Shown: one piece after another, positions 16,928-24,886 of the stretch
How the letters are laid out: each line of letters opens with the position of its first letter
Numbering within the stretch: position 1 is the first letter of the stretch
Assembly (NCBI RefSeq): GCF_022921075.1
Contig: NZ_CP095050.1
Span: 4,030,001 to 4,094,000 of the forward strand
Origin: Hymenobacter sp. 5317J-9
GTDB lineage: Bacteria; Bacteroidota; Bacteroidia; Cytophagales; Hymenobacteraceae
Reading direction: 5' to 3'
DNA: 64,000 nucleotides
Notes under the pieces: model-generated
The model's database searches: none
What the model saw: the letters and a program-made list of their open reading frames with translations, nothing else
Told to the model about the DNA's origin: nothing
Made by a program: the position numbers and the translations under genes

Positions 16928-19900
16928 ATGAACAAACCCAACAAAGTTCTCATCCTTGGTTCCGGCGCGCTGAAAATTGGCGAGGCCGGGGAGTTCGATT
17001 ATTCCGGCTCACAGGCCCTCAAGGCGCTGAAGGAGGAAGGCATCCGCACCATCCTCATCAACCCCAACATTGCCACCGTGCAGACGTCGGACAACATTGC
17101 CGACGACGTGTACTTCCTGCCCGTGACGCCCTACTTCGTGGAGGAAGTCATCAAAAAGGAGCAGCCCGATGGCATTCTGGTGGCCTTTGGCGGCCAGACG
17201 GCGCTGAACTGCGCCGTGGCCCTGTACCGCGCCGGCGTGTTCGAGAAGTATAACGTGAAGGTGCTGGGCACGCCCGTGCAGAGCATCATCGACACCGAGG
17301 ACCGGGACATCTTCAAGGAGAAGCTGGAGCAGATTGGCGTGCTCTCGGCCCGCAGCGTGGCCGTGACGACGATGGACGATGCGCTGGCGGCGGCCGAGAA
17401 AATCGGTTTTCCCATCATCGTGCGGGCGGCGTTTGCGCTGGGCGGGCTGGGCAGCGGCTTCGCCAACAACATGGACGAGCTGCGGGCGCTGGCCCAAAAA
17501 TCCTTCACCACTTCCGACCAGATTCTGGTGGAAGAATCGCTGAAGGGCTGGAAGGAAGTGGAGTACGAAGTGGTGCGCGATGCCTATGATAACTGCATCA
17601 CGGTCTGCAACATGGAGAACTTCGACCCCATCGGCATCCACACCGGCGAGAGCATCGTGGTAGCCCCGTCGCAGACCTTGAGCAACCGCGAGTACCACAA
17701 GCTGCGCAGCATCGGCATCAAGACCATTCGCCACCTGGGCATCGTGGGCGAGTGCAACATTCAGTACGCGCTGGACCCCGTTTCCGAGGATTACCGCGTG
17801 ATTGAGGTGAACGCGCGCCTGTCGCGCTCCTCGGCGCTGGCTTCCAAGGCCACGGGCTACCCGCTGGCCTTCGTGGCCGCCAAGCTGAGCCTGGGCTACT
17901 CGCTGGCCGAGCTGAAAAACAGCGTGACGCAAACCACTTCGGCCTTCTTCGAGCCGGCGCTCGACTACGTGGTGGTGAAGCTGCCGCGCTGGGATTTGGG
18001 CAAATTCGCGGGCGTTAACCGTCAGATTGGCAGCGCCATGAAGAGCGTGGGCGAAGTCATGGCCATCGGCAAATCCTTCGAGGAAGCCATCCAAAAAGGC
18101 CTGCGGATGCTGGATACCGGCAAGCGCGGCTTCGTGGCCAACCGGCCCGAGGATGAGCTGGATAACACCGCCATCGACCAGCTCCTGAGCGAGCCCAATG
18201 AGGAGCGCATCTTCGCCATCAACAGCGCCTTTGAAGCTGGCTACACGCTGGAGCAGGTGCACGAACTGACCAAAATTGACCACTGGTTTTTGCAGCGCCT
18301 CTACGGCATTTTCGAGTTGAGCAACCAGCTGGCCGCCGGCCGCAGCGCGGGCCTCGACGGGCTGGAAACCAAGCTGCTGCGCGACGCAAAAAAAGCCGGT
18401 TTCTCCGACCAGCAGATTGCCGTGAAGCTGCTGGGCGAAGGCGACGCCACGCACGGCACAAAAGCCGACGAGCTGCTGGTGCGCGCCCGCCGCAAGGCCT
18501 TGGGCGTGCTGCCCGTGGTGAAGCAGATTGACACGCTGGCGGCCGAATTCCCGGCTAAAACCAACTACCTCTACACCACCTACCACGGCACCGAAAACGA
18601 CCTGACGCGCGAAACCGCGCAGTCGGTGGTGGTGCTGGGCTCAGGCGTGTACCGCATCGGCTCATCGGTGGAGTTTGACTGGTGCGGCGTGCAGGCTGTG
18701 CAAACGGCCGCCGCCGAGGGCTACAAAACCATCATTATCAACTACAACCCCGAAACGGTTTCGACCGACTACGACGTCTCGGACCGGCTGTATTTCGAGG
18801 AGCTGAGCTTCGAGCGGGTGATGGACATCCTGGATTTTGAGCAGCCCGGCGGCGTGATTCTGAGCACCGGCGGCCAGATTCCCAACAACCTCGCTACCCG
18901 CTTGGCCGATGCCAACGCGCCCATCCTAGGCACCGCGCCGGCCCGCATCGACGAGGCTGAGAACCGCCACAAGTTCAGCAGCATCATGGACGAGTTGGGC
19001 ATTGCCCAGCCGCGCTGGAAGGAGCTGACCTCGCTGGAAGCCATGCAGGAATTCGTGCGCGAAGTCGGTTTCCCGGTGCTCATCCGGCCGAGCTACGTGC
19101 TGTCGGGCGCGGCCATGAACGTGGTTTCCAACAACTTCGAGCTGGAAGAATTTCTGAAAACGGCCGCCGATGTCAGCGCCGAATACCCGGTGGTGGTGTC
19201 CGAATTCATCCAGGAAGCCAAGGAGATTGAGCTGGATGCGGTGGCCGACCACGGCGACATCGTGAGCTACGCCATTTCCGAGCACGTGGAGTTCGCCGGC
19301 GTCCATTCCGGCGACGCCACCATGTACTACCCGCCCCAACGGGTGTACGTGGGCACCATCCGCAAGCTGAAAATTATCGCCGAAAAGATTGCCAAGCGCT
19401 ACGAAATCAGCGGCCCGTTCAACATCCAGTTTCTGGAAAAAAACGGCGAAATCCGCGTGATTGAGTGCAACATCCGGGCCTCGCGCAGCTACCCGTTCGT
19501 GTCGAAAATCTCGGGCAACAACCTTATTAAAAAGGCCACCCAAGTACTGCTCGGCAAACACGTAGACCGTGACGAAAGCGAGCGGGTCTACGACCTGCCC
19601 TTCGTGGGCGTGAAGGCCCCGCAATTCTCGTTCACCCGCCTGCCTGGTGCCGACCCGGTGCTGCGCGTCGACATGGTAAGTACCGGCGAAGTCGGCTGCC
19701 TGGGCGACACCGCCGAGGAAGCCCTGCTGAAATCGATGCTGAGCGTGGGCTACAAAATCCCGCAGAAATCGGTGCTGATTTCCGGCGGCCCCATCATCTC
19801 CAAAGTGGCGCTGCTCGCGCCCGCCGCGCTGCTCATCAAAAAGGGCTACACCGTGTACGCCACCCAAGGCACGCACCGCTTCTTCGCCGAAAACGGCATC

Positions 19901-20173
19901 CCCAGCAGCCTCCTCTTCTGGCCCAATGAACTGCAGGAGCCCAATGTGCTGACGTATCTGAAGGAAAAGAAAATCGACCTGGTCATTAACATCCCCAAAA
20001 ACCTGTCGAAAGGCGAGCTGGATAATGACTACAAAATCCGCCGCACGGCCGTGGATTTCGGCGTCGGTTTGTTGACCAATGCGCGGCTGGCGAAGGCATT
20101 TATTCAAGCCTTCTGCACACTGGAGATGAAGGATTTGAAGATTAAGAGCTGGAACGAGTATAAGGCGATGTAA
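16928..20173 (+). CDS. carB: Carbamoyl-phosphate synthase large subunit
   Basis: The 1081-aa enzyme makes carbamoyl phosphate from bicarbonate, ammonia and two ATP. It has two homologous ATP-grasp halves: the first begins KVLILGSGALKIGEAGEFDYSG and the second near residue 570 (VVVLGSGVYRIGSSVEFDWCG). A C-terminal MGS-like allosteric domain includes TQGTHRFFAENGI and NIPKNLSKGE. Length matches the family, and the product feeds both the carbamoyltransferase in this cluster and pyrimidine synthesis. It starts 47 bp beyond cassette 2. Confidence 0.96.
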   Translation: MNKPNKVLILGSGALKIGEAGEFDYSGSQALKALKEEGIRTILINPNIATVQTSDNIADDVYFLPVTPYFVEEVIKKEQPDGILVAFGGQTALNCAVALYRAGVFEKYNVKVLGTPVQSIIDTEDRDIFKEKLEQIGVLSARSVAVTTMDDALAAAEKIGFPIIVRAAFALGGLGSGFANNMDELRALAQKSFTTSDQILVEESLKGWKEVEYEVVRDAYDNCITVCNMENFDPIGIHTGESIVVAPSQTLSNREYHKLRSIGIKTIRHLGIVGECNIQYALDPVSEDYRVIEVNARLSRSSALASKATGYPLAFVAAKLSLGYSLAELKNSVTQTTSAFFEPALDYVVVKLPRWDLGKFAGVNRQIGSAMKSVGEVMAIGKSFEEAIQKGLRMLDTGKRGFVANRPEDELDNTAIDQLLSEPNEERIFAINSAFEAGYTLEQVHELTKIDHWFLQRLYGIFELSNQLAAGRSAGLDGLETKLLRDAKKAGFSDQQIAVKLLGEGDATHGTKADELLVRARRKALGVLPVVKQIDTLAAEFPAKTNYLYTTYHGTENDLTRETAQSVVVLGSGVYRIGSSVEFDWCGVQAVQTAAAEGYKTIIINYNPETVSTDYDVSDRLYFEELSFERVMDILDFEQPGGVILSTGGQIPNNLATRLADANAPILGTAPARIDEAENRHKFSSIMDELGIAQPRWKELTSLEAMQEFVREVGFPVLIRPSYVLSGAAMNVVSNNFELEEFLKTAADVSAEYPVVVSEFIQEAKEIELDAVADHGDIVSYAISEHVEFAGVHSGDATMYYPPQRVYVGTIRKLKIIAEKIAKRYEISGPFNIQFLEKNGEIRVIECNIRASRSYPFVSKISGNNLIKKATQVLLGKHVDRDESERVYDLPFVGVKAPQFSFTRLPGADPVLRVDMVSTGEVGCLGDTAEEALLKSMLSVGYKIPQKSVLISGGPIISKVALLAPAALLIKKGYTVYATQGTHRFFAENGIPSSLLFWPNELQEPNVLTYLKEKKIDLVINIPKNLSKGELDNDYKIRRTAVDFGVGLLTNARLAKAFIQAFCTLEMKDLKIKSWNEYKAM

Positions 20174-20193
20174 CTAGCCGAATAAGCGGAAAA

Positions 20194-20260
20194 GAACGTC
20201 ATGCTGAGCGCAGCCGAAGCATCCCTCCCACTTCGTTGCAGTTTAGTATGACGTTTTTTC
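20194..20260 (+). repeat. Solo REP-like repeat between carB and the lipoprotein gene
   Basis: One full left-type arm (GAACGTCATGCTGAGCGCAG, then CGAAGCATC...CTTCGTTGCA) is followed by a short stub TATGACGTTTT that looks like the outer end of an inverted arm. It belongs to the same family as the cassette arms at 13.1, 13.5, 16.3 and 16.9 kb. Confidence 0.7.
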
Positions 20261-20294
20261 GTTTGTTAGCAACCAATCTTTGGCACTCAATTCA

Positions 20295-21023
20295 ATGCGG
20301 CTTTTTAATTCGACCCTATTAGCCCTACTCAGCATTTATTTGCTTGCTTGCGGTTCGGACAAGCCCTCGCAGCAAACGGTTGCCACCTCACCAAAGCAGG
20401 CCGTTGCTCCAGATTCCGTGGCAGCAGTTGCACCGGTCTCAACGCATCTGGATGCCTGTGGTGAACGAATGAAAGGGTTTCTGCGGTGGTACCTGGACCT
20501 TGCAGATGTTGAGAGGCCACACCCTAAAGGCTCAAGTGTGCAATTCAAAATTCCCATCACCCCAGAAACAGATTCAGCCGTAGCGGCACAGACAACGCCC
20601 GACCAAAGAAGCTCAACGAAGTATTATCAAATGGATTGGCGCAGCGTCGACAGCTATTTGGCAATGCTTGGGAAGTCTGGCTACTTCTCAAAAAGCTATT
20701 TGCAAGAAAAGCGTGCATCTCTGCTTCGCCGTGGCAAAGCCTTGGATGCCGCCAACATGGAAGACGGTGAGCCAGAGGGCTTCGAGGCAGACGAAGTGTT
20801 CTGGATGATGGAGCTTTACGCCGCATCGGATATTGATGGCCTACGAGTTTATCGAGCCCCGAATACAAAAGTCCGCGGAGGTATTTACGAACTACCAGAA
20901 TCTTTGCCCGAAGGCGAGAAATTCAGCTTTCTACTTTACACTAAACCCGAGAATGGCCGGTGCGTTATCGACAGCGTAGCTCGCTTGTCTAACGGAGAGT
21001 ATTCGAGCGTCGGAAATAAATAA
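20295..21023 (+). CDS. Lipoprotein of unknown function, DUF3828-like
   Basis: The start at MRLFNSTLLALLS (5 codons inside the longest frame, which begins with TTG at 20280) gives a signal sequence ending in the lipobox LLACGS, so the mature protein is lipid-anchored. The conserved-looking core FLRWYLDLA, KYYQMDWRSVDSYLAMLGKSGYFS and EGFEADEVFW resembles DUF3828-type periplasmic proteins, some of which act as type VI immunity proteins. That link is weak. GC content is lower than carB and argF', and a REP-like repeat precedes it, so it is probably the third insertion in the cluster. Confidence 0.65.
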   Translation: MRLFNSTLLALLSIYLLACGSDKPSQQTVATSPKQAVAPDSVAAVAPVSTHLDACGERMKGFLRWYLDLADVERPHPKGSSVQFKIPITPETDSAVAAQTTPDQRSSTKYYQMDWRSVDSYLAMLGKSGYFSKSYLQEKRASLLRRGKALDAANMEDGEPEGFEADEVFWMMELYAASDIDGLRVYRAPNTKVRGGIYELPESLPEGEKFSFLLYTKPENGRCVIDSVARLSNGEYSSVGNK

Positions 21024-21081
21024 GGATATTATTCATCCTTTCTCGTAAGCCGCGTTCTGACTTTAAGCTATTGCACATCCT

Positions 21082-22026
21082 ATGAAAAACTTCACCTCCT
21101 TCGCCGATGCGGGCGACTACAAAGCCCTGTTGCAGCAAGCCCTTGAAATCAAGTCCAACCCCTACGGCTACCAGCACATCGGGCGCAACAAAACCGTTGG
21201 CCTCATCTTCTTCAACCCCAGCCTGCGCACCCGGCTCAGTTCGGTGAAGGCGGCCTACAACCTCGGCGCGCAAGCCTGGGTACTCAACGCCGGCGCCGAC
21301 TCCTGGACCCTGGAAATGGCCGACGGCGCGGTGATGAACGGCGGCACCCAGGAGCACATCAAGGACGCCATTGCGGTGATGAGCCAGTACTGCGACGTGC
21401 TGGGCGTGCGCACCTTCCCCACCCTCAAGGACAAGGCCGAGGACTATGGCGAAGTCGTCTTCAATAAGATTCTGCAATACGCCACCGTGCCAGTCATCAG
21501 CCTGGAAAGCGCCACGCTGCACCCACTGCAAAGCTTCGCCGACCTCATCACCGTGGCCGAAACCAAGCAGAAGGAGCGGGTGAAAGTGGTGCTCACCTGG
21601 GCCCCGCATGTGCGCGCCCTGCCCCAGTGCGTGCCCAATTCGTTCTGCGACTGGTTTTCGGAAATCGACTGGGTCGATTTCGTCATCACCCACCCCGAGG
21701 GCTACGAGTTGGACCCCAAATTCACCAAAGGCGCCCGCATCGAATACGACCAAAAGAAAGCGCTGGAAGGCGCCGACTACGTGCAGGCCAAAAACTGGAG
21801 CAGCTACCGCGACTACGGCCAAGTGCTGCAAAACGACCCCGCCTGGATGCTCACCCCCGAGCACATGGCCCTGACGGATAGCGCCAAATTCCTACACTGC
21901 CTGCCCGTGCGCCGCAACGTGGAAGTGTCCGACGCCGTGCTCGACGCGCCCGGCTCACTCATCATTCAGGAAGCCGGCAACCGCACCATTTCCATGCAAA
22001 CGGTGCTGCATGAGCTGCTGAAGTAG
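21082..22026 (+). CDS. argF': N-acetyl/N-succinyl-ornithine carbamoyltransferase
   Basis: The 314-aa transcarbamylase has the carbamoyl-phosphate loop FFNPSLRTR in place of STRTR, plus HPLQSFADL and HCLPVRRNVEV. These mark the acyl-ornithine branch found in Xanthomonas and Bacteroidota rather than ordinary ornithine carbamoyltransferase. Trp75 aligns with the acyl-binding Trp77 of the Xanthomonas enzyme. The acyl-specificity position, Glu92 in Xanthomonas and Pro90 in Bacteroides fragilis as recalled, is Gln90 here, so acetyl versus succinyl is unresolved. It is the last gene of the cluster. Confidence 0.92.
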   Translation: MKNFTSFADAGDYKALLQQALEIKSNPYGYQHIGRNKTVGLIFFNPSLRTRLSSVKAAYNLGAQAWVLNAGADSWTLEMADGAVMNGGTQEHIKDAIAVMSQYCDVLGVRTFPTLKDKAEDYGEVVFNKILQYATVPVISLESATLHPLQSFADLITVAETKQKERVKVVLTWAPHVRALPQCVPNSFCDWFSEIDWVDFVITHPEGYELDPKFTKGARIEYDQKKALEGADYVQAKNWSSYRDYGQVLQNDPAWMLTPEHMALTDSAKFLHCLPVRRNVEVSDAVLDAPGSLIIQEAGNRTISMQTVLHELLK

Positions 22027-22049
22027 CCGCGGTTGCTCCCATACTTAAG

Positions 22050-22083
22050 AAGCCCTGCAGCGAAAGTTTCTGCGGGGCTTTTT
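22050..22083 (+). terminator. Terminator of the arginine/car cluster
   Basis: A GC-rich stem (AGCCCTGCAG with CTGCGGGGCT, one G-T pair) is followed by TTTTTCG, 24 bp after the argF' stop codon. Confidence 0.75.
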
Positions 22084-22145
22084 CGTTTGCCTTGTTGTTG
22101 GAAATGCGCTTTTGAAACTTGCTGCAACTGGACCGACCGAAAACG

Positions 22146-22181
22146 AAAGTGCCCCATTCTGTTTCCAGAATGCGGCACTTT
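22146..22181 (-). terminator. Terminator of tRNA-Lys
   Basis: The stem AAAGTGCC...GGCACTTT contains an inner CATTCT/AGAATG pairing. It begins 4 bp beyond the tRNA 3' end and is followed on the minus strand by T-rich sequence. Confidence 0.7.
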
Positions 22182-22185
22182 GCTG

Positions 22186-22258
22186 TGATCCCGCTGGGAT
22201 TCGAACCCAGGACCCGTACATTAAAAGTGTACTGCTCTACCAGCTGAGCTACAGAATC
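22186..22258 (-). tRNA. tRNA-Lys (anticodon UUU)
   Basis: The minus strand folds into a 73-nt cloverleaf. The acceptor stem GATTCTG pairs with CGGGATC using two G-T pairs, the D-arm GCTC...GAGC is present, and the anticodon loop CTTTTAA gives UUU. The T-arm is CTGGG-TTCGAAT-CCCAG. CCA is not encoded. The gene reads leftward, opposite to its protein-coding neighbours, and has its own promoter and terminator. Confidence 0.95.
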
Positions 22259-22299
22259 GTACTTTGCACCTTGGAAGGGCGTTTCCTTCTTTGGTGGCA

Positions 22300-22330
22300 C
22301 AAAAGTACTACCAGCTCCCGAACTACACAA
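22300..22330 (-). promoter_or_regulatory. Promoter of tRNA-Lys
   Basis: On the minus strand TTG (22330-22328), a 20-base spacer and TACTTTTG (22307-22300) match the Bacteroidota consensus. The start would be near 22295, about 36 nt before the tRNA 5' end. Confidence 0.55.
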
Positions 22331-22332
22331 CC

Positions 22333-23100
22333 TTGATTCAAAAAAAAGTATTCTCTTTCGCTTGGCGGCCCCTTTTGATGGGTTTAATCCTCCTGCCACT
22401 CTGGGCATTGGGTGCAAATCCGGCCGCAAAAAAAAAATTACACGCTTCGGCCACCAGCCCGGCCATAAGCCTCCGCCAAGCCGACTCGCTGTTTGCCGCG
22501 GGCCAGTTTGAGGCGGCGGCGTCCGGCTACCATCACCAGGTGTGGCGGCAGCGGCAGGTATCGCCGAAACTATTGCTGAAACTGGCTTACGCGCAGCAGC
22601 AATTGGGCCATCATCCTGCTGCGCTGCTTTATCTGACCATGGCGCAGGCCCGGCAGCCGCGGGTGCGCACGTGGCGGCAAATGGCGGCCGTGGCGGCGCA
22701 GCACCGTCTAGTGGGCTACCCGGCCACCTGGCAGCAGGAGCTGCGCGTGCAGGTGCACCGCTATTATTACCCCGGACTGCAAGCACTGCTAGGCGGGGCC
22801 ATTGTGGGGGCCGTGTGGCTGCTGTGGCGCCGGGCGGGCCGCACGTTCTGGCTAGGCTATGCGGCTTACGTGGCGCTGCTTGCTGCCTACCTGCAGTGGC
22901 TGCGGCCGGTGCCTACGGGGCTGGTGGCCCGCCCGGGGGTGGCCCTGATGGCGGGGCCCAGCCCCGGCGCGGCCTGGCTGAGCACGGCCACCACCGGCGA
23001 CCGCCTGCCCGTGCTGGGGCGCCAGGACATCTGGTACCGGGTGGAATGGCAGCGCAAGGTGGCCTTTGTGCGGGCAGCCGACTTGTTGGTGGTGGAATGA
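22333..23100 (+). CDS. Secreted/membrane protein with TPR-like and SH3-like regions
   Basis: The frame extends up to 22264, but that part overlaps the tRNA promoter. A TTG start at 22333 gives a proper signal sequence (IQKKVFSFAWRPLLMGLILL); an ATG at 22378 is the other option. The mature part has TPR-like repeats (LRQADSLFAAGQFEAAASGYH, LLLKLAYAQQQLGHHPAALLY). One or two membrane helices follow (ALLGGAIVGAVWLLW, LGYAAYVALLAAYL), then a C-terminal SH3-type segment (ARPGVALMAGPS...DIWYRVEW). The layout resembles BatE-like proteins of Bacteroidota aerotolerance operons, but no partner genes are near. Exact role unknown. Confidence 0.75.
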   Translation: MIQKKVFSFAWRPLLMGLILLPLWALGANPAAKKKLHASATSPAISLRQADSLFAAGQFEAAASGYHHQVWRQRQVSPKLLLKLAYAQQQLGHHPAALLYLTMAQARQPRVRTWRQMAAVAAQHRLVGYPATWQQELRVQVHRYYYPGLQALLGGAIVGAVWLLWRRAGRTFWLGYAAYVALLAAYLQWLRPVPTGLVARPGVALMAGPSPGAAWLSTATTGDRLPVLGRQDIWYRVEWQRKVAFVRAADLLVVE

Positions 23101-23145
23101 AGAAGTAGTCTCCGTTTTCGGCACCAGGGGATGACTTAGAGCCGG

Positions 23146-23153
23146 TACTTTTG
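23146..23153 (+). promoter_or_regulatory. -7 box placing the transcript start at the MOSC start codon
   Basis: TACTTTTG ends 4 bases before the ATG at 23158. With the usual spacing in Bacteroidota the mRNA would start on or next to the start codon and be leaderless. Confidence 0.45.
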
Positions 23154-23157
23154 TGGT

Positions 23158-23982
23158 ATGTATGCACCGCTCACCCTCACCAGCCTGTACCTCTACCCTG
23201 TCAAGTCCCTCGGCGGCTATGCCGTGGCGGAGGCCGAGGTGACCCCGCGCGGCCTGCGCCACGACCGCCGCTGGCTACTGGTGGACGAGCGCAACCGTTT
23301 CATGACGCAGCGGCAGCAGCCCGAGTTGGCCCTGCTGGCCGTGGCGCCCGCATACAACGGCTTTCTGATTTCGCACCGGCAACGGCCGGAACTGCTGCCC
23401 CTCTTCATCCCGTTTGAGGCCACGCCCGACCGGACACTGTTTGTGACGGTGTGGGACGACATTTTGTGGGCCTGGCGCGGCACCCCGGAAGCCGACGAGT
23501 GGTTTGCCGAAGCCTTGGGGCGCCCTTGCCGGCTGGTGTACATGTCGGACATGGTGCGCCGCGACGTGGAGCCTGACCTCAACCCCGAAGGGCAGTTGGT
23601 GAGCTTTGCTGACGGCTACCCGTTTCTACTAGCCGGCGAGGCCGCGCTGGCCGATTTGAACACACGCCTGGCCGAGCCGGTGCCCATGAACCGCTTTCGC
23701 CCCAACCTGGTATTCGCCGGCGGCGCGGCCTACGAGGACGACCTATGGGAGCAGTTTCAAATCGGCGAATGGCCATTTCGGGCGGTGCGGGGCTGCGGCC
23801 GGTGCGTGCTGACGACCATCGACCAGGCCACGGCCCAAAAGAGCCCGGTGGGCGACCCACTGCGCACGCTGGCTACCTACCGCCAGGCGGAAAACAGCAC
23901 CTTGTTCGGCCAGAACGTGACCGGCCCGGGCCACGGCCGCCTGCGCGTAGGCGATGCCCTGACGGTGCTTAGCCGCAAATAG
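23158..23982 (+). CDS. MOSC domain protein (molybdenum-cofactor sulfurase C-terminal type)
   Basis: The 274-aa protein has a MOSC N-terminal beta-barrel (LTSLYLYPVKSLGGYAV, GLRHDRRWLLVDE) followed by the MOSC domain (MNRFRPNLVF, Cys213 and Cys216 in RGCGRCVLTTID). This layout matches mARC/YcbX-type proteins, which carry sulfur or molybdenum cofactor and can reduce N-hydroxylated compounds. YcbX has an extra ferredoxin domain that is missing here. It is a single gene with a hairpin terminator at 24043-24066. Confidence 0.88.
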   Translation: MYAPLTLTSLYLYPVKSLGGYAVAEAEVTPRGLRHDRRWLLVDERNRFMTQRQQPELALLAVAPAYNGFLISHRQRPELLPLFIPFEATPDRTLFVTVWDDILWAWRGTPEADEWFAEALGRPCRLVYMSDMVRRDVEPDLNPEGQLVSFADGYPFLLAGEAALADLNTRLAEPVPMNRFRPNLVFAGGAAYEDDLWEQFQIGEWPFRAVRGCGRCVLTTIDQATAQKSPVGDPLRTLATYRQAENSTLFGQNVTGPGHGRLRVGDALTVLSRK

Positions 23983-24042
23983 CTGGCGCAGACGCTGCCA
24001 CAAATTCCGCTGCAACTCCTGCGTTGGCAGTCGCGTTGTGCT

Positions 24043-24066
24043 AAGCCCGGCCCTACGCCGGGCTTT
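24043..24066 (+). terminator. Terminator after the MOSC gene
   Basis: The hairpin AAGCCCGGC-CCTACG-CCGGGCTT is followed by TTTGC. It ends only 4 bp before the start codon of the next gene, so it may also mask that gene's translation start. Confidence 0.65.
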
Positions 24067-24069
24067 TGC

Positions 24070-24747
24070 ATGGAACTGGACTATTTGCTGCACTTCATGG
24101 CCGAGCTGGCGGCCAACAACAACACGCCCTGGATGGCGGCCCACCGCCCCGAATATCAGCGGGCCCGCGCGGCTTGCACTGAACTGGTGCGGCAGGTGCT
24201 GGCCCGCGTGGCCGCCACCGACCCCGACCTAGCCAACCTCACCACCGGCGACGTCATGTTTCGCCTCCACAAAAACGACCGCGCCCACCGCGACCCCGAG
24301 CCCTACAAACGGCGCATGGGCGCCGGCCTCAAGCTAGGCGGGCGGCACGCACCGCGGGCGGGGTATTTTTTGGCCATTCAGCCCGAGGGCAAGAGCTGGC
24401 TGGGGGCGGGCACCTTCCATCCCACCCCGGAGATGCTGGCGGCCATTCGGCAGGAAATTCATTACAACGGCGAGGCGTTCCACCGGCTGCGGCAGGCACC
24501 GGAGCTGCTGCGCTACTTTCCCGACGGGCTGGACACCACCGGGCCGCAGCTGACCCGCCCGCCCCGCGGCTACGCCGCCACCGACCCCGATGTGGCGTGG
24601 CTGCGGCTAAAATCCTTCGGCGCCGGCCGGTTTTATACCGATGCGGAGGTGCTGGCGCCCGGCTTTGTAGATGAGGTGGTAGCCGCCATTGCGGCAGCGC
24701 GGCCACTGGTGGATTTTTTCAACGAAGCACTGCCGGGCGGGCAATAA
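24070..24747 (+). CDS. DUF2461 family protein
   Basis: The 225-aa protein matches the DUF2461/TIGR02453 layout: LLHFMAELAANNNTPWMAAHRPEY at the N-terminus, MFRLHKNDRAHRDPEPYKRRMGA in the middle and a conserved GAGRFYTD near the C-terminus. The family is widespread in Bacteroidota and has no established biochemical role. It begins directly after the MOSC terminator, so it needs its own weak promoter or read-through. Confidence 0.8.
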   Translation: MELDYLLHFMAELAANNNTPWMAAHRPEYQRARAACTELVRQVLARVAATDPDLANLTTGDVMFRLHKNDRAHRDPEPYKRRMGAGLKLGGRHAPRAGYFLAIQPEGKSWLGAGTFHPTPEMLAAIRQEIHYNGEAFHRLRQAPELLRYFPDGLDTTGPQLTRPPRGYAATDPDVAWLRLKSFGAGRFYTDAEVLAPGFVDEVVAAIAAARPLVDFFNEALPGGQ

Positions 24748-24767
24748 CGTGCCGAATGGACTAAAAA

Positions 24768-24862
24768 GAACGTCATGCTGAGCGCGGCCGAAGCATCTCG
24801 CGTGCTGCAGTAATCAGATTACTTCTGCGGTAGAGATGCTTCGGCTGCGCTCAGCATGACGG
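24768..24862. repeat. Fold-back REP-like element (cassette form without cargo)
   Basis: Two inverted arms, GAACGTCATGCTGAGCGCGG at the left and its near-complement ending CAGCATGACGGTT at the right, surround an inner ATTAC/GTAAT pairing, so the 95 bp form one long hairpin. Sequence and polarity equal those of cassettes 1 and 2 with nothing between the arms. It lies between two convergent genes and could also stop transcription both ways. Confidence 0.7.
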
Positions 24863-24886
24863 TTTTGTTATTCCATAATCAGCCCG

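Noticed and set aside
17009..18586. 525-aa open frame on the minus strand
   Set aside because: It is antisense to carB; a chance frame in GC-rich coding DNA.
13103..24862. CRISPR array
   Set aside because: The repeats are few, inverted, kilobases apart and unevenly spaced, and no cas gene is present.
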